In this document: positions 19,545 to 28,354 of the stretch, piece by piece
Layout: each line of letters starts with the position of its first letter
Position numbering within the stretch: position 1 is the first letter of the stretch
Origin: FEB-22 sp003105195
GTDB lineage: Bacteria > Pseudomonadota > Alphaproteobacteria > Rhizobiales > Xanthobacteraceae
Direction of reading: 5' to 3'
NCBI GenBank assembly: GCA_027493405.1
Contig: JAOSKV010000001.1
Span: forward strand, 932,855 to 996,854
Length of the DNA stretch: 64,000 nucleotides
Position numbers and translations under genes: made by a program
Notes under the pieces: generated by a model
Database searches by the model: none
The model's input: the letters and a program-made list of their open reading frames with translations, nothing else
What the model was told of the DNA's origin: nothing

Positions 19545-20684
19545 TTAATTCCCCAGGAGGTCGCGGCTGACGATCAGGCGCATCACCTCGTTGGTGCCTT
19601 CCAGGATCTGGTGCACGCGCACGTCGCGCAGGACGCGCTCGATCGGGTGGTCGCGCAGGTAGCCGTAGCCGCCGTGCAGCTGCAGGCAGCCGTTCACGGC
19701 CTCGAAGCCGACATCGGTGGCGAAGCGCTTGGCCATGGCGGCGAGCCGCGTGCCGCCGGGCTCGCGATTGGTGACCGCGCTCGCCGCGCGCCACACCATC
19801 AGCCGCGCCGCCTCGAGCTCGGTCGCGTAGTCCGCGATGCGGAAGCGCAGCGCCTGGAAGTCGGCGAGGCGCGAGCCGAACTGCTTGCGCTCGCGCATGT
19901 AGTCGAGGGTGCGGTCGAGGCAGAACTGCGCGCCGCCGATCGAGCAGGCCGCGATGTTGAGGCGGCCGCCGTCGAGCCCGGCCATCGCGATCTTGAAGCC
20001 CTCGCCCTCCGCGCCGATGCGGTTCGCGACCGGCACGCGGCAGTCCTCGAAGATCACCATGGCGGTCGGCTGCGACTTCCAGCCGAGCTTCTTCTCCTGC
20101 GCGCCGAACGAGAGCCCGGGCGTGCCCTTCTCGACCACCAGGCAGCTGATGCCCTTCGGCCCGGCGCCGCCTGTGCGCACCATGCAGACATAGAGGTCGG
20201 AGGTGCCGCCGCCCGAGATGAAGGCCTTGGCGCCGTTGAGGACGTAATGGTCGCCCTCGCGCGCCGCCCGGGTCGCGAGGCTCGCGGCATCCGAGCCGGC
20301 GCCGGGCTCGGTCAGGCAGTAGCTCGCGAAATGCTCCATGGTGCTGAGCCGCGGCAGGAAGCGCCGGCGCTGGTCGTCGCCGCCATAGGCGTCGATCATC
20401 CAGGCCGCCATGTTGTGGATCGAGATGTAGGCGGCCGTGGAGGTGCAGCCTTGCGCCAGCTCCTCGAAGATGATCGCGGCGTCGAGCCGGGTGAGCGCCG
20501 AGCCGCCCACGTCGTCCTTGACGTAGATGCCGCCGAAGCCGAGCGCGGCGGCCGCGCGCAGCGTCTCCACCGGGAAGGTCTCGTTCTCGTCCCAGTCGCG
20601 CGCATGGGGCATCATCGCGTCCCGCGCGAAATTGCGCGCCACCTCGCGGAATGCCCGCTGCTCTTCCGACAATTCGAAATCCAT
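19545..20684 (-). CDS. Acyl-CoA dehydrogenase, probably isobutyryl-CoA dehydrogenase
   Basis: 379 aa from MDFELSEEQRAFREVARNF (20684), with AGGAT upstream. FAD-dependent acyl-CoA dehydrogenase: YCLTEPGAGSDAASLATR, the FAD/substrate strand KAFISGGGTSDLYVCMVR, and LHGGYGYLRDHPIERVLRD with HQILEGTNEVMRL, whose Glu is the catalytic base. Isobutyryl-CoA specificity is inferred from neighbours that perform the following valine-degradation steps (the hydrolase and MmsB). Those neighbours are now 3.3 kb away, with foreign-looking genes between. Confidence 0.92.
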   Translation of the reverse strand: MDFELSEEQRAFREVARNFARDAMMPHARDWDENETFPVETLRAAAALGFGGIYVKDDVGGSALTRLDAAIIFEELAQGCTSTAAYISIHNMAAWMIDAYGGDDQRRRFLPRLSTMEHFASYCLTEPGAGSDAASLATRAAREGDHYVLNGAKAFISGGGTSDLYVCMVRTGGAGPKGISCLVVEKGTPGLSFGAQEKKLGWKSQPTAMVIFEDCRVPVANRIGAEGEGFKIAMAGLDGGRLNIAACSIGGAQFCLDRTLDYMRERKQFGSRLADFQALRFRIADYATELEAARLMVWRAASAVTNREPGGTRLAAMAKRFATDVGFEAVNGCLQLHGGYGYLRDHPIERVLRDVRVHQILEGTNEVMRLIVSRDLLGN

Positions 20685-20807
20685 CGCCAATCCTGCCGGC
20701 GCGGCCCTGTCGCCGCGCCCGAATCCCATGTACGCTGATGCCCGCGGACGGGGCTGCGGGCAAGCTCAATGCACCAAGGCCGGCCGTTTCAACAGGGGGA
20801 AAATCGC

Positions 20808-21092
20808 ATGCGGATCAAGAGTGCTCTCGCGGCCCTGGCGGTCGCGGCTGTCGTCGCTCAAGCCTCGCCGGCCGCGGCGGGCAATGCCCCGGTCAACTAC
20901 GGGCATCCGGCGTCCTTCTTCAAGGTCGCGGCCATCGTCACCATGATCTCGGCCGGCAGCGTGGTCCTGGCCGCGCTGTGCGCCAACGCCAAGGAGAATC
21001 GCCCGCTTGCCCTGCAGGAGGCCTATTTCGCGGCCGCCCTGCCCTTCGCCTGGGTGGTGGTCAACGAGCGGCTCCGGCCACGGCGGCGCTGA
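20808..21092 (+). CDS. Small exported or membrane-anchored protein
   Basis: 94 aa from the ATG at 20808, with AGGGGG 8 nt upstream. Signal peptide MRIKSALAALAVAAVVAQA with a likely cut after ASPAAA, then a hydrophobic helix (FFKVAAIVTMISAGSVVLAA) and a second weaker one (LPFAWVVVNE) before a basic tail (RLRPRRR). No family recognised. It is divergent from the acyl-CoA dehydrogenase gene and precedes hemB on the same strand. Confidence 0.7.
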   Translation: MRIKSALAALAVAAVVAQASPAAAGNAPVNYGHPASFFKVAAIVTMISAGSVVLAALCANAKENRPLALQEAYFAAALPFAWVVVNERLRPRRR

Positions 21093-21214
21093 CGCGGCGA
21101 CGGCAACCGCGCCCGAAGCGAACCGCTGCCGGCGGCCGCCCGGTCTTGCCGGGTGACCGCCGCGCGGGCTGGTGCTAGGTACAGGGCTCCGATGTCGACG
21201 ATCCGGAGCCTGCC

Positions 21215-22273
21215 ATGGCCATCAAATACGGCCGCCCGATCGAGAGCCGAATCGCGCCGGCGGCGCCGCCGGTCGCCGAGACTCAGCTCGATCTCACGGT
21301 CCGCCCGCGCCGCAACCGGCGCGCCGAATGGGCGCGCCGCATGGTGCGCGAGAACGTCGTCACGGCCGACGACCTGATCTGGCCGATGTTCGTGGTCGAA
21401 GGGTCTCGCACCCGGTTGCCCGTCGTCTCCATGCCGGGCGTCGAGCGCGTCTCGGTGGACGAGGCCGTGCGCGAGGCCGTGCGCGCCGCCAAGCTCGAGA
21501 TCCCCTGCCTCGCGCTCTTCCCCTACACGGACCCGAAGCTGCGCGACGAGGACGGATCGGAGGCGCTCAATCCCGAGAACCTCGTCTGCCGCGCCGTGCG
21601 CGCCATCAAGAAGGAGGTCCCGGAGATCGGCCTCCTCTGCGACGTCGCGCTCGATCCCTATACGAGCCACGGCCACGACGGCCTCGTCCGCGACGGCGTC
21701 ATCGTCAACGACGCGACCGTGGCGGTGCTCGCGCGACAGGCCCTGGTGCAGGCCGAGGCCGGCTGCGACATCATCGCGCCGTCGGACATGATGGACGGCC
21801 GCGTCGGCGCGATCCGCGCCGCCCTCGACGAGGCCGGCCGCACCGAGGTGCAGATCATGGCCTATGCGGCGAAATACGCCTCCGCCTTCTACGGCCCGTT
21901 CCGCGACGCGGTCGGCTCGGCCAAGACGCTCACCGGCGACAAGCGCACCTACCAGATGGACCCGGCGAACTCCGACGAGGCGCTGCGCGAGGTGGAGCTC
22001 GACATCGCCGAGGGCGCCGACATGGTGATGGTCAAGCCCGGCATGCCCTATCTCGACATCGTGCGCCGGGTGAAGGACGAGTTCCAGATGCCGACCTTCG
22101 TCTACCAGGTGTCCGGCGAGTACGCGATGATCATGGCGGCGGCGCAGAACGGCTGGCTCGACGGCGACCGCGCCATGATGGAGAGCCTCGTCGCCTGCAA
22201 GCGCGCCGGCGCCTCCGGCGTGCTCACCTATTTCGCGCCGGTGGTGGCGGAGCGGCTGAAGCGCGGCGCCTGA
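21215..22273 (+). CDS. hemB: Delta-aminolevulinic acid dehydratase (porphobilinogen synthase)
   Basis: 352 aa. It condenses two 5-aminolevulinate molecules to porphobilinogen in haem and chlorophyll synthesis. Schiff-base lysines are visible in QIMAYAAKYASAFYGPFR and MVMVKPGMPYLDIV. The loop LLCDVALDPYTSHGHDGL lacks the cysteine cluster of zinc enzymes, so a magnesium-type enzyme is inferred, usual in rhizobia. The TGA lies within a hairpin (22265-22285) that probably terminates the transcript. Confidence 0.97.
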   Translation: MAIKYGRPIESRIAPAAPPVAETQLDLTVRPRRNRRAEWARRMVRENVVTADDLIWPMFVVEGSRTRLPVVSMPGVERVSVDEAVREAVRAAKLEIPCLALFPYTDPKLRDEDGSEALNPENLVCRAVRAIKKEVPEIGLLCDVALDPYTSHGHDGLVRDGVIVNDATVAVLARQALVQAEAGCDIIAPSDMMDGRVGAIRAALDEAGRTEVQIMAYAAKYASAFYGPFRDAVGSAKTLTGDKRTYQMDPANSDEALREVELDIAEGADMVMVKPGMPYLDIVRRVKDEFQMPTFVYQVSGEYAMIMAAAQNGWLDGDRAMMESLVACKRAGASGVLTYFAPVVAERLKRGA

Positions 22274-22288
22274 CCGCCAGGCGCCTTT
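22265..22288 (+). terminator. Terminator overlapping the hemB stop codon
   Basis: GGCGCCTG (22265-22272) pairs with CAGGCGCC (22278-22285) across ACCGC and is followed by TTT. The hemB stop TGA is inside the stem-loop. The short U tract makes it moderate. Confidence 0.55.
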
Positions 22289-22300
22289 ACACAACTTTAC
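22286..22300 (-). promoter_or_regulatory. CpxR-like tandem box upstream of the Spy/CpxP-like gene
   Basis: The plus strand reads TTTACACAACTTTAC; on the minus strand this is GTAAA-N5-GTAAA, the published enterobacterial CpxR consensus. It lies about 87 nt upstream of a gene for a Spy/CpxP-like protein followed by an OmpR-type regulator and sensor kinase. Autoregulation by that regulator is inferred. Confidence 0.55.
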
Positions 22301-22386
22301 AAAGCGGACAATCGGGGGAAACGGCGGGCTCCTAGCTTCGCCATGGACGGGCCGCGTGCCCGCTTCGCTCAACCCAGGAGCCCGCC

Positions 22387-22992
22387 ATGACCACGACCGA
22401 CACCGCCTCTCCCGCGCCCCAGCCGCCGAAGCGCCGCCGGCTGCGCGGCTTCCTCTATGCCTCCGCCCTGCTGGTCGGCGGCGGCCTGATCGGCGCCATG
22501 GTGGCGGCGCCGTCCACCGTGCTCGGCTGGCAGGACGGCTACGGCTGGCATCGCGGCGACGGTCCGCGCGGCTGGCATCGCGGCGATGACGACGGTCCGC
22601 GCGGCTGGCGCGGCGGCTGGCACGGGCCGCGCCACCACGGCTTCTTCCCGGGCCGGATCGAGCGCGTGGTCGACCGCGTGCTCGACCGCGTGGACGCGAG
22701 CAGCGAGCAGCGCCAGAAGATCACCCGCATCGCCGAGCGCACCGCCGACGAGCTGTTCGCGCTGCGCGACAAGCACATCGAGGGCCGGCGCCAGCTGCGC
22801 GAGGCGCTGGCGGCGCAGACCATCGACCGCGCCAAGCTCGAGGCCCTGCGCAGCGAGCAGATGCAGCTCGCGGAGGCCGCCTCCAAGCGCATCACCGACG
22901 CGGTCGCCGAGGCCGCCGAGGCGCTCAACCCGGCGCAACGCGCCGAGCTCTCGCGCCAGATCGAGCGCTGGCAGCGCTGGCGGCGCGGCTGA
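22387..22992 (+). CDS. Spy/CpxP-like periplasmic stress protein
   Basis: 201 aa. Basic N-terminus then one hydrophobic segment (FLYASALLVGGGLIGAMVAA, about residues 20-40), so exported or anchored. Next a Gly/His/Trp/Arg-rich stretch with repeats of GWHRGD and GPRGW that could bind metal, then long amphipathic helices ending in ALNPAQRAELSRQIERWQ, which resembles the LTxxQ helix of Spy/CpxP. It is first in a run with a response regulator (36 nt away) and a histidine kinase, so it probably buffers envelope stress and restrains the kinase, as CpxP does. That role is inferred. Confidence 0.82.
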   Translation: MTTTDTASPAPQPPKRRRLRGFLYASALLVGGGLIGAMVAAPSTVLGWQDGYGWHRGDGPRGWHRGDDDGPRGWRGGWHGPRHHGFFPGRIERVVDRVLDRVDASSEQRQKITRIAERTADELFALRDKHIEGRRQLREALAAQTIDRAKLEALRSEQMQLAEAASKRITDAVAEAAEALNPAQRAELSRQIERWQRWRRG

Positions 22993-23028
22993 TCCCCGGC
23001 GGGCGGACGGACACGCTATAGTCGCGCC

Positions 23029-23712
23029 ATGTCCGCCCGAATCCTCGTCATCGACGATGATGCGCGGCTCGCCGGGATGGTCGCCGACTATCTCGGCGCG
23101 GCCGGCTTCCGCGTCGCCACCAGCGGCACCGCGCGCGAGGGCGAGCAGCGCCTCAGGCGCGAGAGCTTCGACGCCCTGGTGCTCGACCTGATGCTGCCCG
23201 ACGGCGACGGGCTCGAGGTCTGCCGCCGCATCCGCCAGGGCTCCGACGTGCCGATCCTGATGCTCACGGCGCGCGGCGACGCCATGGACCGGGTGGTCGG
23301 CCTGGAGGTCGGCGCCGACGACTACCTGCCGAAGCCGTTCGAGCCGCGCGAGCTGCTCGCGCGGCTGCGCGCGATCCTCCGGCGCCGTGGCGGCGCGCCC
23401 GCGGACGTGCTCCGCTTCGGCCGCCTGGAGATCGACCGCGGCGCGCGCCGCGTGCTGGTCGACGGCGAGGCGCGTTCCCTCACCTCCTACCAGTACGCGC
23501 TCCTCGAGGCGCTCGCCCAGCACGCCGGCCGGGTGATGTCGCGCGACGCCCTCATGGATCTCACCAAAGGCGAGCCGCTGGAGGCCTTCGACCGCTCGGT
23601 GGACGTGCACGTCTCCCGCATCCGCGCCGCGATCGAGGACGATCCCAGGAAGCCGCAGCGCATCATCACGGTGCGCGGCGCCGGCTACGTCTTCGCCAAG
23701 GAGCAGAGCTGA
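23029..23712 (+). CDS. OmpR/CpxR-family response regulator
   Basis: 227 aa. Receiver domain with IDDD near residue 9, phosphoacceptor Asp in VLDLMLPDGDG, LMLTARGD, and Lys in DDYLPKPFEPREL. The C-terminal winged helix has LTSYQYALLEALAQHAGRV, RSVDVHVSRIRAAIEDD and ITVRGAGYVF. It binds DNA as a transcription factor when phosphorylated by the next gene's kinase (19 nt downstream). The tandem GTAAA site at 22286-22300 is a plausible target. Confidence 0.95.
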   Translation: MSARILVIDDDARLAGMVADYLGAAGFRVATSGTAREGEQRLRRESFDALVLDLMLPDGDGLEVCRRIRQGSDVPILMLTARGDAMDRVVGLEVGADDYLPKPFEPRELLARLRAILRRRGGAPADVLRFGRLEIDRGARRVLVDGEARSLTSYQYALLEALAQHAGRVMSRDALMDLTKGEPLEAFDRSVDVHVSRIRAAIEDDPRKPQRIITVRGAGYVFAKEQS

Positions 23713-23731
23713 TGGGCGGGACATCGCCGTG

Positions 23732-25012
23732 ATGCGCCGGCTCTACCTCCAGGTCTATCTCACGATCATCGCCATCCTGGTGATCTTCGCGATCGCGGCC
23801 GCCATCGTCTGGCGCGCGAGCGACGTCACGCATGTCGACGACACCTTCGAGATGGTGACCGAATATGCCGGCACCGTGCTGCCGCCCGTCCATGCGCCGG
23901 CCGCACAACAGCGCGAGGCGCTCGAGCGGCTGCACCGGCGCCTGCGGGTCGATCTCGCGCTCTACGGGCCGGACGGGCGCCTGACCGCGGCGACCGGCCG
24001 GCCGCTCCCGCCCCTCGACATCCGCCGCGCCGAGCCGGGATTCTTCCCGGGCCCGGGCGGGCCGGCCTGGCTGCTGCGGCTCGACGACGGACGCTGGCTC
24101 GCCGCGCGGCTTCCGCGCGGACGCCTGCGACCCGGGGCCTGGGTACTGGCCTCGCTGCTCGTCGTCGGTTTCGCGGTGGCGATCGGCGCCTGGCCGCTGG
24201 CGCGACGGCTGACCCGGCGCCTGGAGCGCCTGAAGGGCGGCGTCGATCGGCTCGGCCAAGGCGACCTCGCGGCGCGCGTGCCGGTGGAGGGCAAGGACGA
24301 GATCGCGGCGCTCGCCGAGAGCTTCAACCGCTCGGCGGCGCGCATCGAGGAGCTGGTGCACGCCCACAAGATGCTGCTCGCCAACGCCTCGCACGAGTTG
24401 CGCACCCCGCTCACGCGCATCAACATGGCGCTGGCGCTGATCGGCGCGGAGGCCGACCCGCAGCGCCGCGCTCAGCTCAAGGCCGACATCGCCGAGCTCG
24501 ACCAGCTGATCGAGGAGCTGCTGCTGGCGAGCCGGCTCGACGCCGTGGCGCCGGAGCGCAGCGAGGAGGTCGATCTGCTGGCGCTTGCCGCCGAGGAGGC
24601 CGCGCGCGACGGGCTCGGCGCCGAGGGCGATGCCGCGACGGTGCGTGGCGAGCCGACCTTGCTGCGTCGCATGATCCGCAACCTGATCGAGAACGCGCGC
24701 CGCCACGGCGGCGACAATGCGCCGGAGGTGCGCCTGGCGCGGATCGCACCGGGCCAGGTGCGGCTCTCGGTGCGCGATCACGGGCCGGGAATCCCGGAAA
24801 GCGAGCGCGAGAAGATCTTCGCGCCCTTCTACCGCCTCGCCGGCTCGGCCGAGACCGGCAAGGGCAGCGGGCTCGGCCTCGCCCTGGTGCGCCAGATCGC
24901 CCGGCACCACGGCGGCGAGGTGTCCTGCCAGGCCGCGGACGGCGGCGGCAGCCTGTTCGCGGTCACGCTCCCGACTGTGCACGAGACGCCGAAGCCCAGG
25001 ACACGGCAGTAG
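23732..25012 (+). CDS. Sensor histidine kinase, CpxA/OmpR partner type
   Basis: 426 aa from the ATG at 23732; the preceding GTG is equally possible. TM1 at about residues 5-25 (QVYLTIIAILVIFAIAAAIV), a short periplasmic region of about 110 residues, TM2 near 140-157, a HAMP domain, the HisKA box NASHELRTPLTRINMAL with the phosphorylated His, then an ATPase domain with NLIENARRHGG (N box), DHGPGIPE (G1), FAPFYR (F) and GKGSGLGLALV (G2). All kinase residues are present. It forms a three-gene envelope-sensing unit with the regulator and Spy/CpxP-like protein. Confidence 0.95.
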   Translation: MRRLYLQVYLTIIAILVIFAIAAAIVWRASDVTHVDDTFEMVTEYAGTVLPPVHAPAAQQREALERLHRRLRVDLALYGPDGRLTAATGRPLPPLDIRRAEPGFFPGPGGPAWLLRLDDGRWLAARLPRGRLRPGAWVLASLLVVGFAVAIGAWPLARRLTRRLERLKGGVDRLGQGDLAARVPVEGKDEIAALAESFNRSAARIEELVHAHKMLLANASHELRTPLTRINMALALIGAEADPQRRAQLKADIAELDQLIEELLLASRLDAVAPERSEEVDLLALAAEEAARDGLGAEGDAATVRGEPTLLRRMIRNLIENARRHGGDNAPEVRLARIAPGQVRLSVRDHGPGIPESEREKIFAPFYRLAGSAETGKGSGLGLALVRQIARHHGGEVSCQAADGGGSLFAVTLPTVHETPKPRTRQ

Positions 25013-25101
25013 CGGCCGGGCCGCCGAGGGAGTAGATTGCGGACCCGCGGATCGCGGGACCGCCGGGTCCTGCGAGCGCGATGTGCCGCGAGACGTCGGC
25101 G

Positions 25102-25778
25102 ATGGCGTACGACGAGATTCGCAGGAGGCGTCGGCCTTCGGTGCTGCCGAAGCTGCTGCTCGGCGGATTCGCCGTTTTCATCGCGCTCGGCTCCTTCTGG
25201 GGCATGATCTGGTTCGTCCGCTCCTTGGCCGAGCCGCCGCGCGTCGCCGTGCTCAAGCCGGCGCTGCTGGCCTCGAGCGAGAGCCGGCCCGTCCCGCCCG
25301 CGCCCGCCGAGCCCGCGCCCGCCGAGCCCGCGCCCGCCAAGCCCGCGCAGGCGGCGGCCGCGGCCCCGGCGCGCCCGACCGACGGGCTCGCCGAGCGCTG
25401 GTCGCCGATCGAGGCCATGCGCCCGGCCGCCGCCGCGGAGCCGCCCCGGCCCAAGGCGCGGCCCGTCGAGGCGCCGAAGCCGGTCGTCACTGCCGGCATG
25501 GCACCGCTTGCGCCGGCCGCACCGGCTGCGCCCCGGCGCTGCCCCCTGCCCTTGCGCTCCAGCCGGAGCCCGCTCCTGCACCGCCGGCCCCCGCAGCGGT
25601 CGCGCCGCCGCCCGCCGTGGCCGGCGTGCCGCGCCCGCGGCCGCGGCCGAGCCGGATGACGGTCGCCCGGGCCGAGCCCCGCATCCCGGTCCCGCGGCCC
25701 CGGCCCGAGGCCGCGCCCGAGCCGCCGCCGCCGGCCGCGCCGGTCGGCCCGGTCGACGACCGCTACCCGGCCCAATAG
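25102..25778 (+). CDS. Membrane-anchored proline/alanine-rich protein, frame broken
   Basis: The start is MAYDEIRRRRRPSVLP at 25102, followed by one hydrophobic helix (KLLLGGFAVFIALGSFWGMI) and a Pro/Ala/Glu-rich periplasmic stalk with PAEPAPAEPAPAKPA repeats. In the first frame the sequence turns arginine-rich after about 25540. The adjacent frame continues the Pro/Ala style (QPEPAPAPPAPAAVAPPP, PRPRPRPSRMTVARAEPR) to TAG at 25776-25778. A one-base indel between about 25520 and 25550 is the simplest reading. No catalytic domain, function unknown. Confidence 0.55.
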
Positions 25779-25779
25779 T

Positions 25780-26967
25780 TCAGGCGTTGCTCCGGCGGCG
25801 CGCACCGCCCGCGAGGTCGAGGGCGAGCGCCAGCAGGAAGGCGCCGGCCCCGAGCCCGAACAAGAGGTCGTAGCCGCCGGTCCGGGCATAGAGGTAGGAG
25901 AAGCCGTAGGCCGCGATCGCCTGGCCGCAGGCGAAGCCGGCGGTCGCGACGCTCCAGCCGGCGCGCCGGGCGCGCGCATCGTCAGCGGTGAGCTCGTGCA
26001 TGCGACCGAGCGCGAGCGAGGAGATGCCCGGCACGAACGCCCCGATCGCCAGGCTCGAGATCATCATCGCGGCCGGCCCCGTGCTCACGACCGGCAGCGC
26101 GACCGCGAGCGCCTGCGCCGCATAGGCGAGCCGCAATGCCCGACGGAAGCCCATGCGGTCGGCCGCCTGGCCGACCAGCACCGGCCCCAGCATGGCGCCG
26201 ATGCCGAACAGGACCCAGTAGCGCGCGCCCGCCTCCAATCCCTGCTCGAGACCGCGCGCGATGAAATCGACCAGGAACACCATGTGCGGCACCAGGCCGG
26301 CCGCGCAGAGGCCGTAGCCGACATAGAGCATCGCGAGCGCCGGGTCGGTGCGCACCCGCCCGGCGTGCGGCGCGGCGGCGGGCGCCGCCGCGATCGGCTC
26401 CTTCGGCCAGCCGCCCCAGGCCGCGAGCGTCAGCACCAGCGCCATGAGGCCGAGGCCGATCCACGCTTCCGTCAGGCCGAGGCGCAGGAACAGCGGCACC
26501 ACGGTGCCGGACGCCGCGATGCCGAGGCCGACGCCCGCGAAGATCAGCCCGCTGGCGAGCCCGTGGCGCGCCGCCGGCACGTGGGGCAGCACGCTCGGCG
26601 CCGCCAGCACCATCAGCACCGCGCCCGCGAAGCCGGCCGCGAAGCGCCAGGCGAAGAACCACAGGAACGACAGCGGCACCGCGCAGGCGAAGAAGGCGAG
26701 CGTCGCGAGCAGCATCACGGGCCGCAGCACCGTCGCGGCTGAGCGGCCGACCGCGAGCCGCCGCCCGACAAGCGCCCCCGCGAGATAGCCCGCGAGGTTC
26801 GCGGCGCCCAGATAGGCGGCCCCTCCCGGCGTGAACCAGCCCTCCGCGATCAATGGCGGGATCAACGGCGTATAGGCGAAGCGCGCGAGCCCGATGCCGA
26901 CGAGCAGCGCGCAGAACGCCGCGAGCGTCGCGCGCCAGGGGCTCAGGCTTGCATCCGGCGAATCCAT
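25780..26967 (-). CDS. YbfB/YjiJ-family MFS transporter
   Basis: 395 aa, about 12 membrane segments. The N-terminus GIGLARFAYTPLIPPLIAEGW is the hallmark of the YbfB/YjiJ subfamily, followed by GAAYLGAANLAGYLAGALVG. The substrate is not known for the subfamily. It converges with the proline-rich gene (1 nt between stops) and lies downstream of ilvA on the same strand, with 98 nt between. Confidence 0.85.
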   Translation of the reverse strand: MDSPDASLSPWRATLAAFCALLVGIGLARFAYTPLIPPLIAEGWFTPGGAAYLGAANLAGYLAGALVGRRLAVGRSAATVLRPVMLLATLAFFACAVPLSFLWFFAWRFAAGFAGAVLMVLAAPSVLPHVPAARHGLASGLIFAGVGLGIAASGTVVPLFLRLGLTEAWIGLGLMALVLTLAAWGGWPKEPIAAAPAAAPHAGRVRTDPALAMLYVGYGLCAAGLVPHMVFLVDFIARGLEQGLEAGARYWVLFGIGAMLGPVLVGQAADRMGFRRALRLAYAAQALAVALPVVSTGPAAMMISSLAIGAFVPGISSLALGRMHELTADDARARRAGWSVATAGFACGQAIAAYGFSYLYARTGGYDLLFGLGAGAFLLALALDLAGGARRRSNA

Positions 26968-27065
26968 GCAGACTCACGATCGAGCTGGGCGCGGCAGGCT
27001 AGGCCAGTTTCGCGCACGCCGAGAGAGGGTTTCCGCCGAAGGCTCGCCTCGCGCCGCGCGAAGGC

Positions 27066-28289
27066 TCACTCCATGGCGGCACCCGCCTCGATCCGCGTCG
27101 GCAGGTAGCCGTCGGCCGCGAGCGCGGCGAAGATCTCGTCCGCGTGCGCGCGGTCGCGCGTCTCGATCGTCACGTCGAGCTTGGCGCCCTTGGCGGGCAC
27201 GTCGAGGAACAGCCGCTTGTGGTCGACCTCGAGGATGTTGGCACCGAGCTGGCCGAGCCGTGTCGCGATCACGCCGAGCACGCCCGGGCGGTCGGGAATC
27301 GTCAGGCGGAACGACACGATCCGGCTGTCGCGCTCGAGCTCGCGCACCATGATCGAGGCGAGGATGCGCGGGTCGATATTGCCGCCGCACAGGATCAGGC
27401 CGACCTTGCGGCCGCGGAATCGCTCCGGCACCGCGAACAGCGCGGCGAGGCCGGCCGCGCCGGCGCCCTCGGCCATGACCTTCTGCTGGGTCAGGTAGGC
27501 GTTGACGGCGCGCTCGAGCTGCGCCTCGTCCACCAGCACGATCTCGGCGACGCAGTCGCGCACCACTGGCAGGGTCAGCCGGCCGACATTCTTCACCGCG
27601 ATGCCTTCCGCGAGCGTGGCGCCGCCGCAGCGGCGGTCGCCGCCGGTCACCGCGTTCCACATCGAGGGATAGAGCGCGGACTCCGCGCCGACGATCTCGA
27701 TCCCCGGGCGCACCCCGCGCGCCGCGATCGCGTTGCCGGCGATCAGCCCGCCGCCGCCGATCGGCACCACCAGCACGTCGAGATCCGGCACGGTCTCGAG
27801 CATCTCGAGCGCGATCGTGCCCTGTCCCGATATCACGTACGGGTCGTCGTAGGGATGCACCCAGGTGAGGTCGCCGCCGGTCGCGATCGCCTCGGCGCGC
27901 ACCTGCGCGTCCGCCACGGTCTCGCCATCGAGCACCACCTCGGCCCCGTGCGCCTCGGTCGCCGCCACCTTCACGAAGGGCGTGGTCACCGGCATCACGA
28001 TGGTCGCCGGGATGTCGAGGCGGCGCGCGTGATACGCCACCGCCTGGGCGTGGTTGCCGGCCGACATCGCGATCACGCCGCGCCTGCGCTCGTCCGCGGT
28101 GAGCGAGGCGAGCTTCGTGAGCGCGCCCCGCTCCTTGAACGAGTTGGTGACCTGCAGGTTCTCGTACTTGACGTGGACCTCCGCCTCGACCAGGGCGGAC
28201 AGCTTCGGCGCCGGCAGCATCGGCGTGCACAGCACCTGCCCCGCGATGACGCGGCGCGCGGCCTCGATGTCGGCGAGCGTCACGGACAC
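27066..28289 (-). CDS. ilvA: Threonine ammonia-lyase (threonine deaminase) with ACT domain
   Basis: 407 aa from GTG at 28289, which has GGAGGA 4 nt upstream; a second GTG two codons later is possible. Fold-type II PLP enzyme: PLP lysine in VTNSFKERGALTKL, SAGNHAQAVAYHA, the phosphate loop IGGGGLIAGNAIA and MAEGAGAAGLAAL. A single C-terminal ACT domain (FRLTIPDRPGVLGVIATRL onward) marks the short ACT form rather than the two-domain biosynthetic IlvA. It makes 2-oxobutanoate for isoleucine synthesis or threonine breakdown. A LivH-type permease gene lies 65 nt upstream. Confidence 0.93.
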   Translation of the reverse strand: MSVTLADIEAARRVIAGQVLCTPMLPAPKLSALVEAEVHVKYENLQVTNSFKERGALTKLASLTADERRRGVIAMSAGNHAQAVAYHARRLDIPATIVMPVTTPFVKVAATEAHGAEVVLDGETVADAQVRAEAIATGGDLTWVHPYDDPYVISGQGTIALEMLETVPDLDVLVVPIGGGGLIAGNAIAARGVRPGIEIVGAESALYPSMWNAVTGGDRRCGGATLAEGIAVKNVGRLTLPVVRDCVAEIVLVDEAQLERAVNAYLTQQKVMAEGAGAAGLAALFAVPERFRGRKVGLILCGGNIDPRILASIMVRELERDSRIVSFRLTIPDRPGVLGVIATRLGQLGANILEVDHKRLFLDVPAKGAKLDVTIETRDRAHADEIFAALAADGYLPTRIEAGAAME

Positions 28290-28354
28290 GGAATCCTCCG
28301 GGCAGTCGGCGCGCCCCCTCATAGCATGGCGCGCCCTGGACGCGAGCCCGCGCC

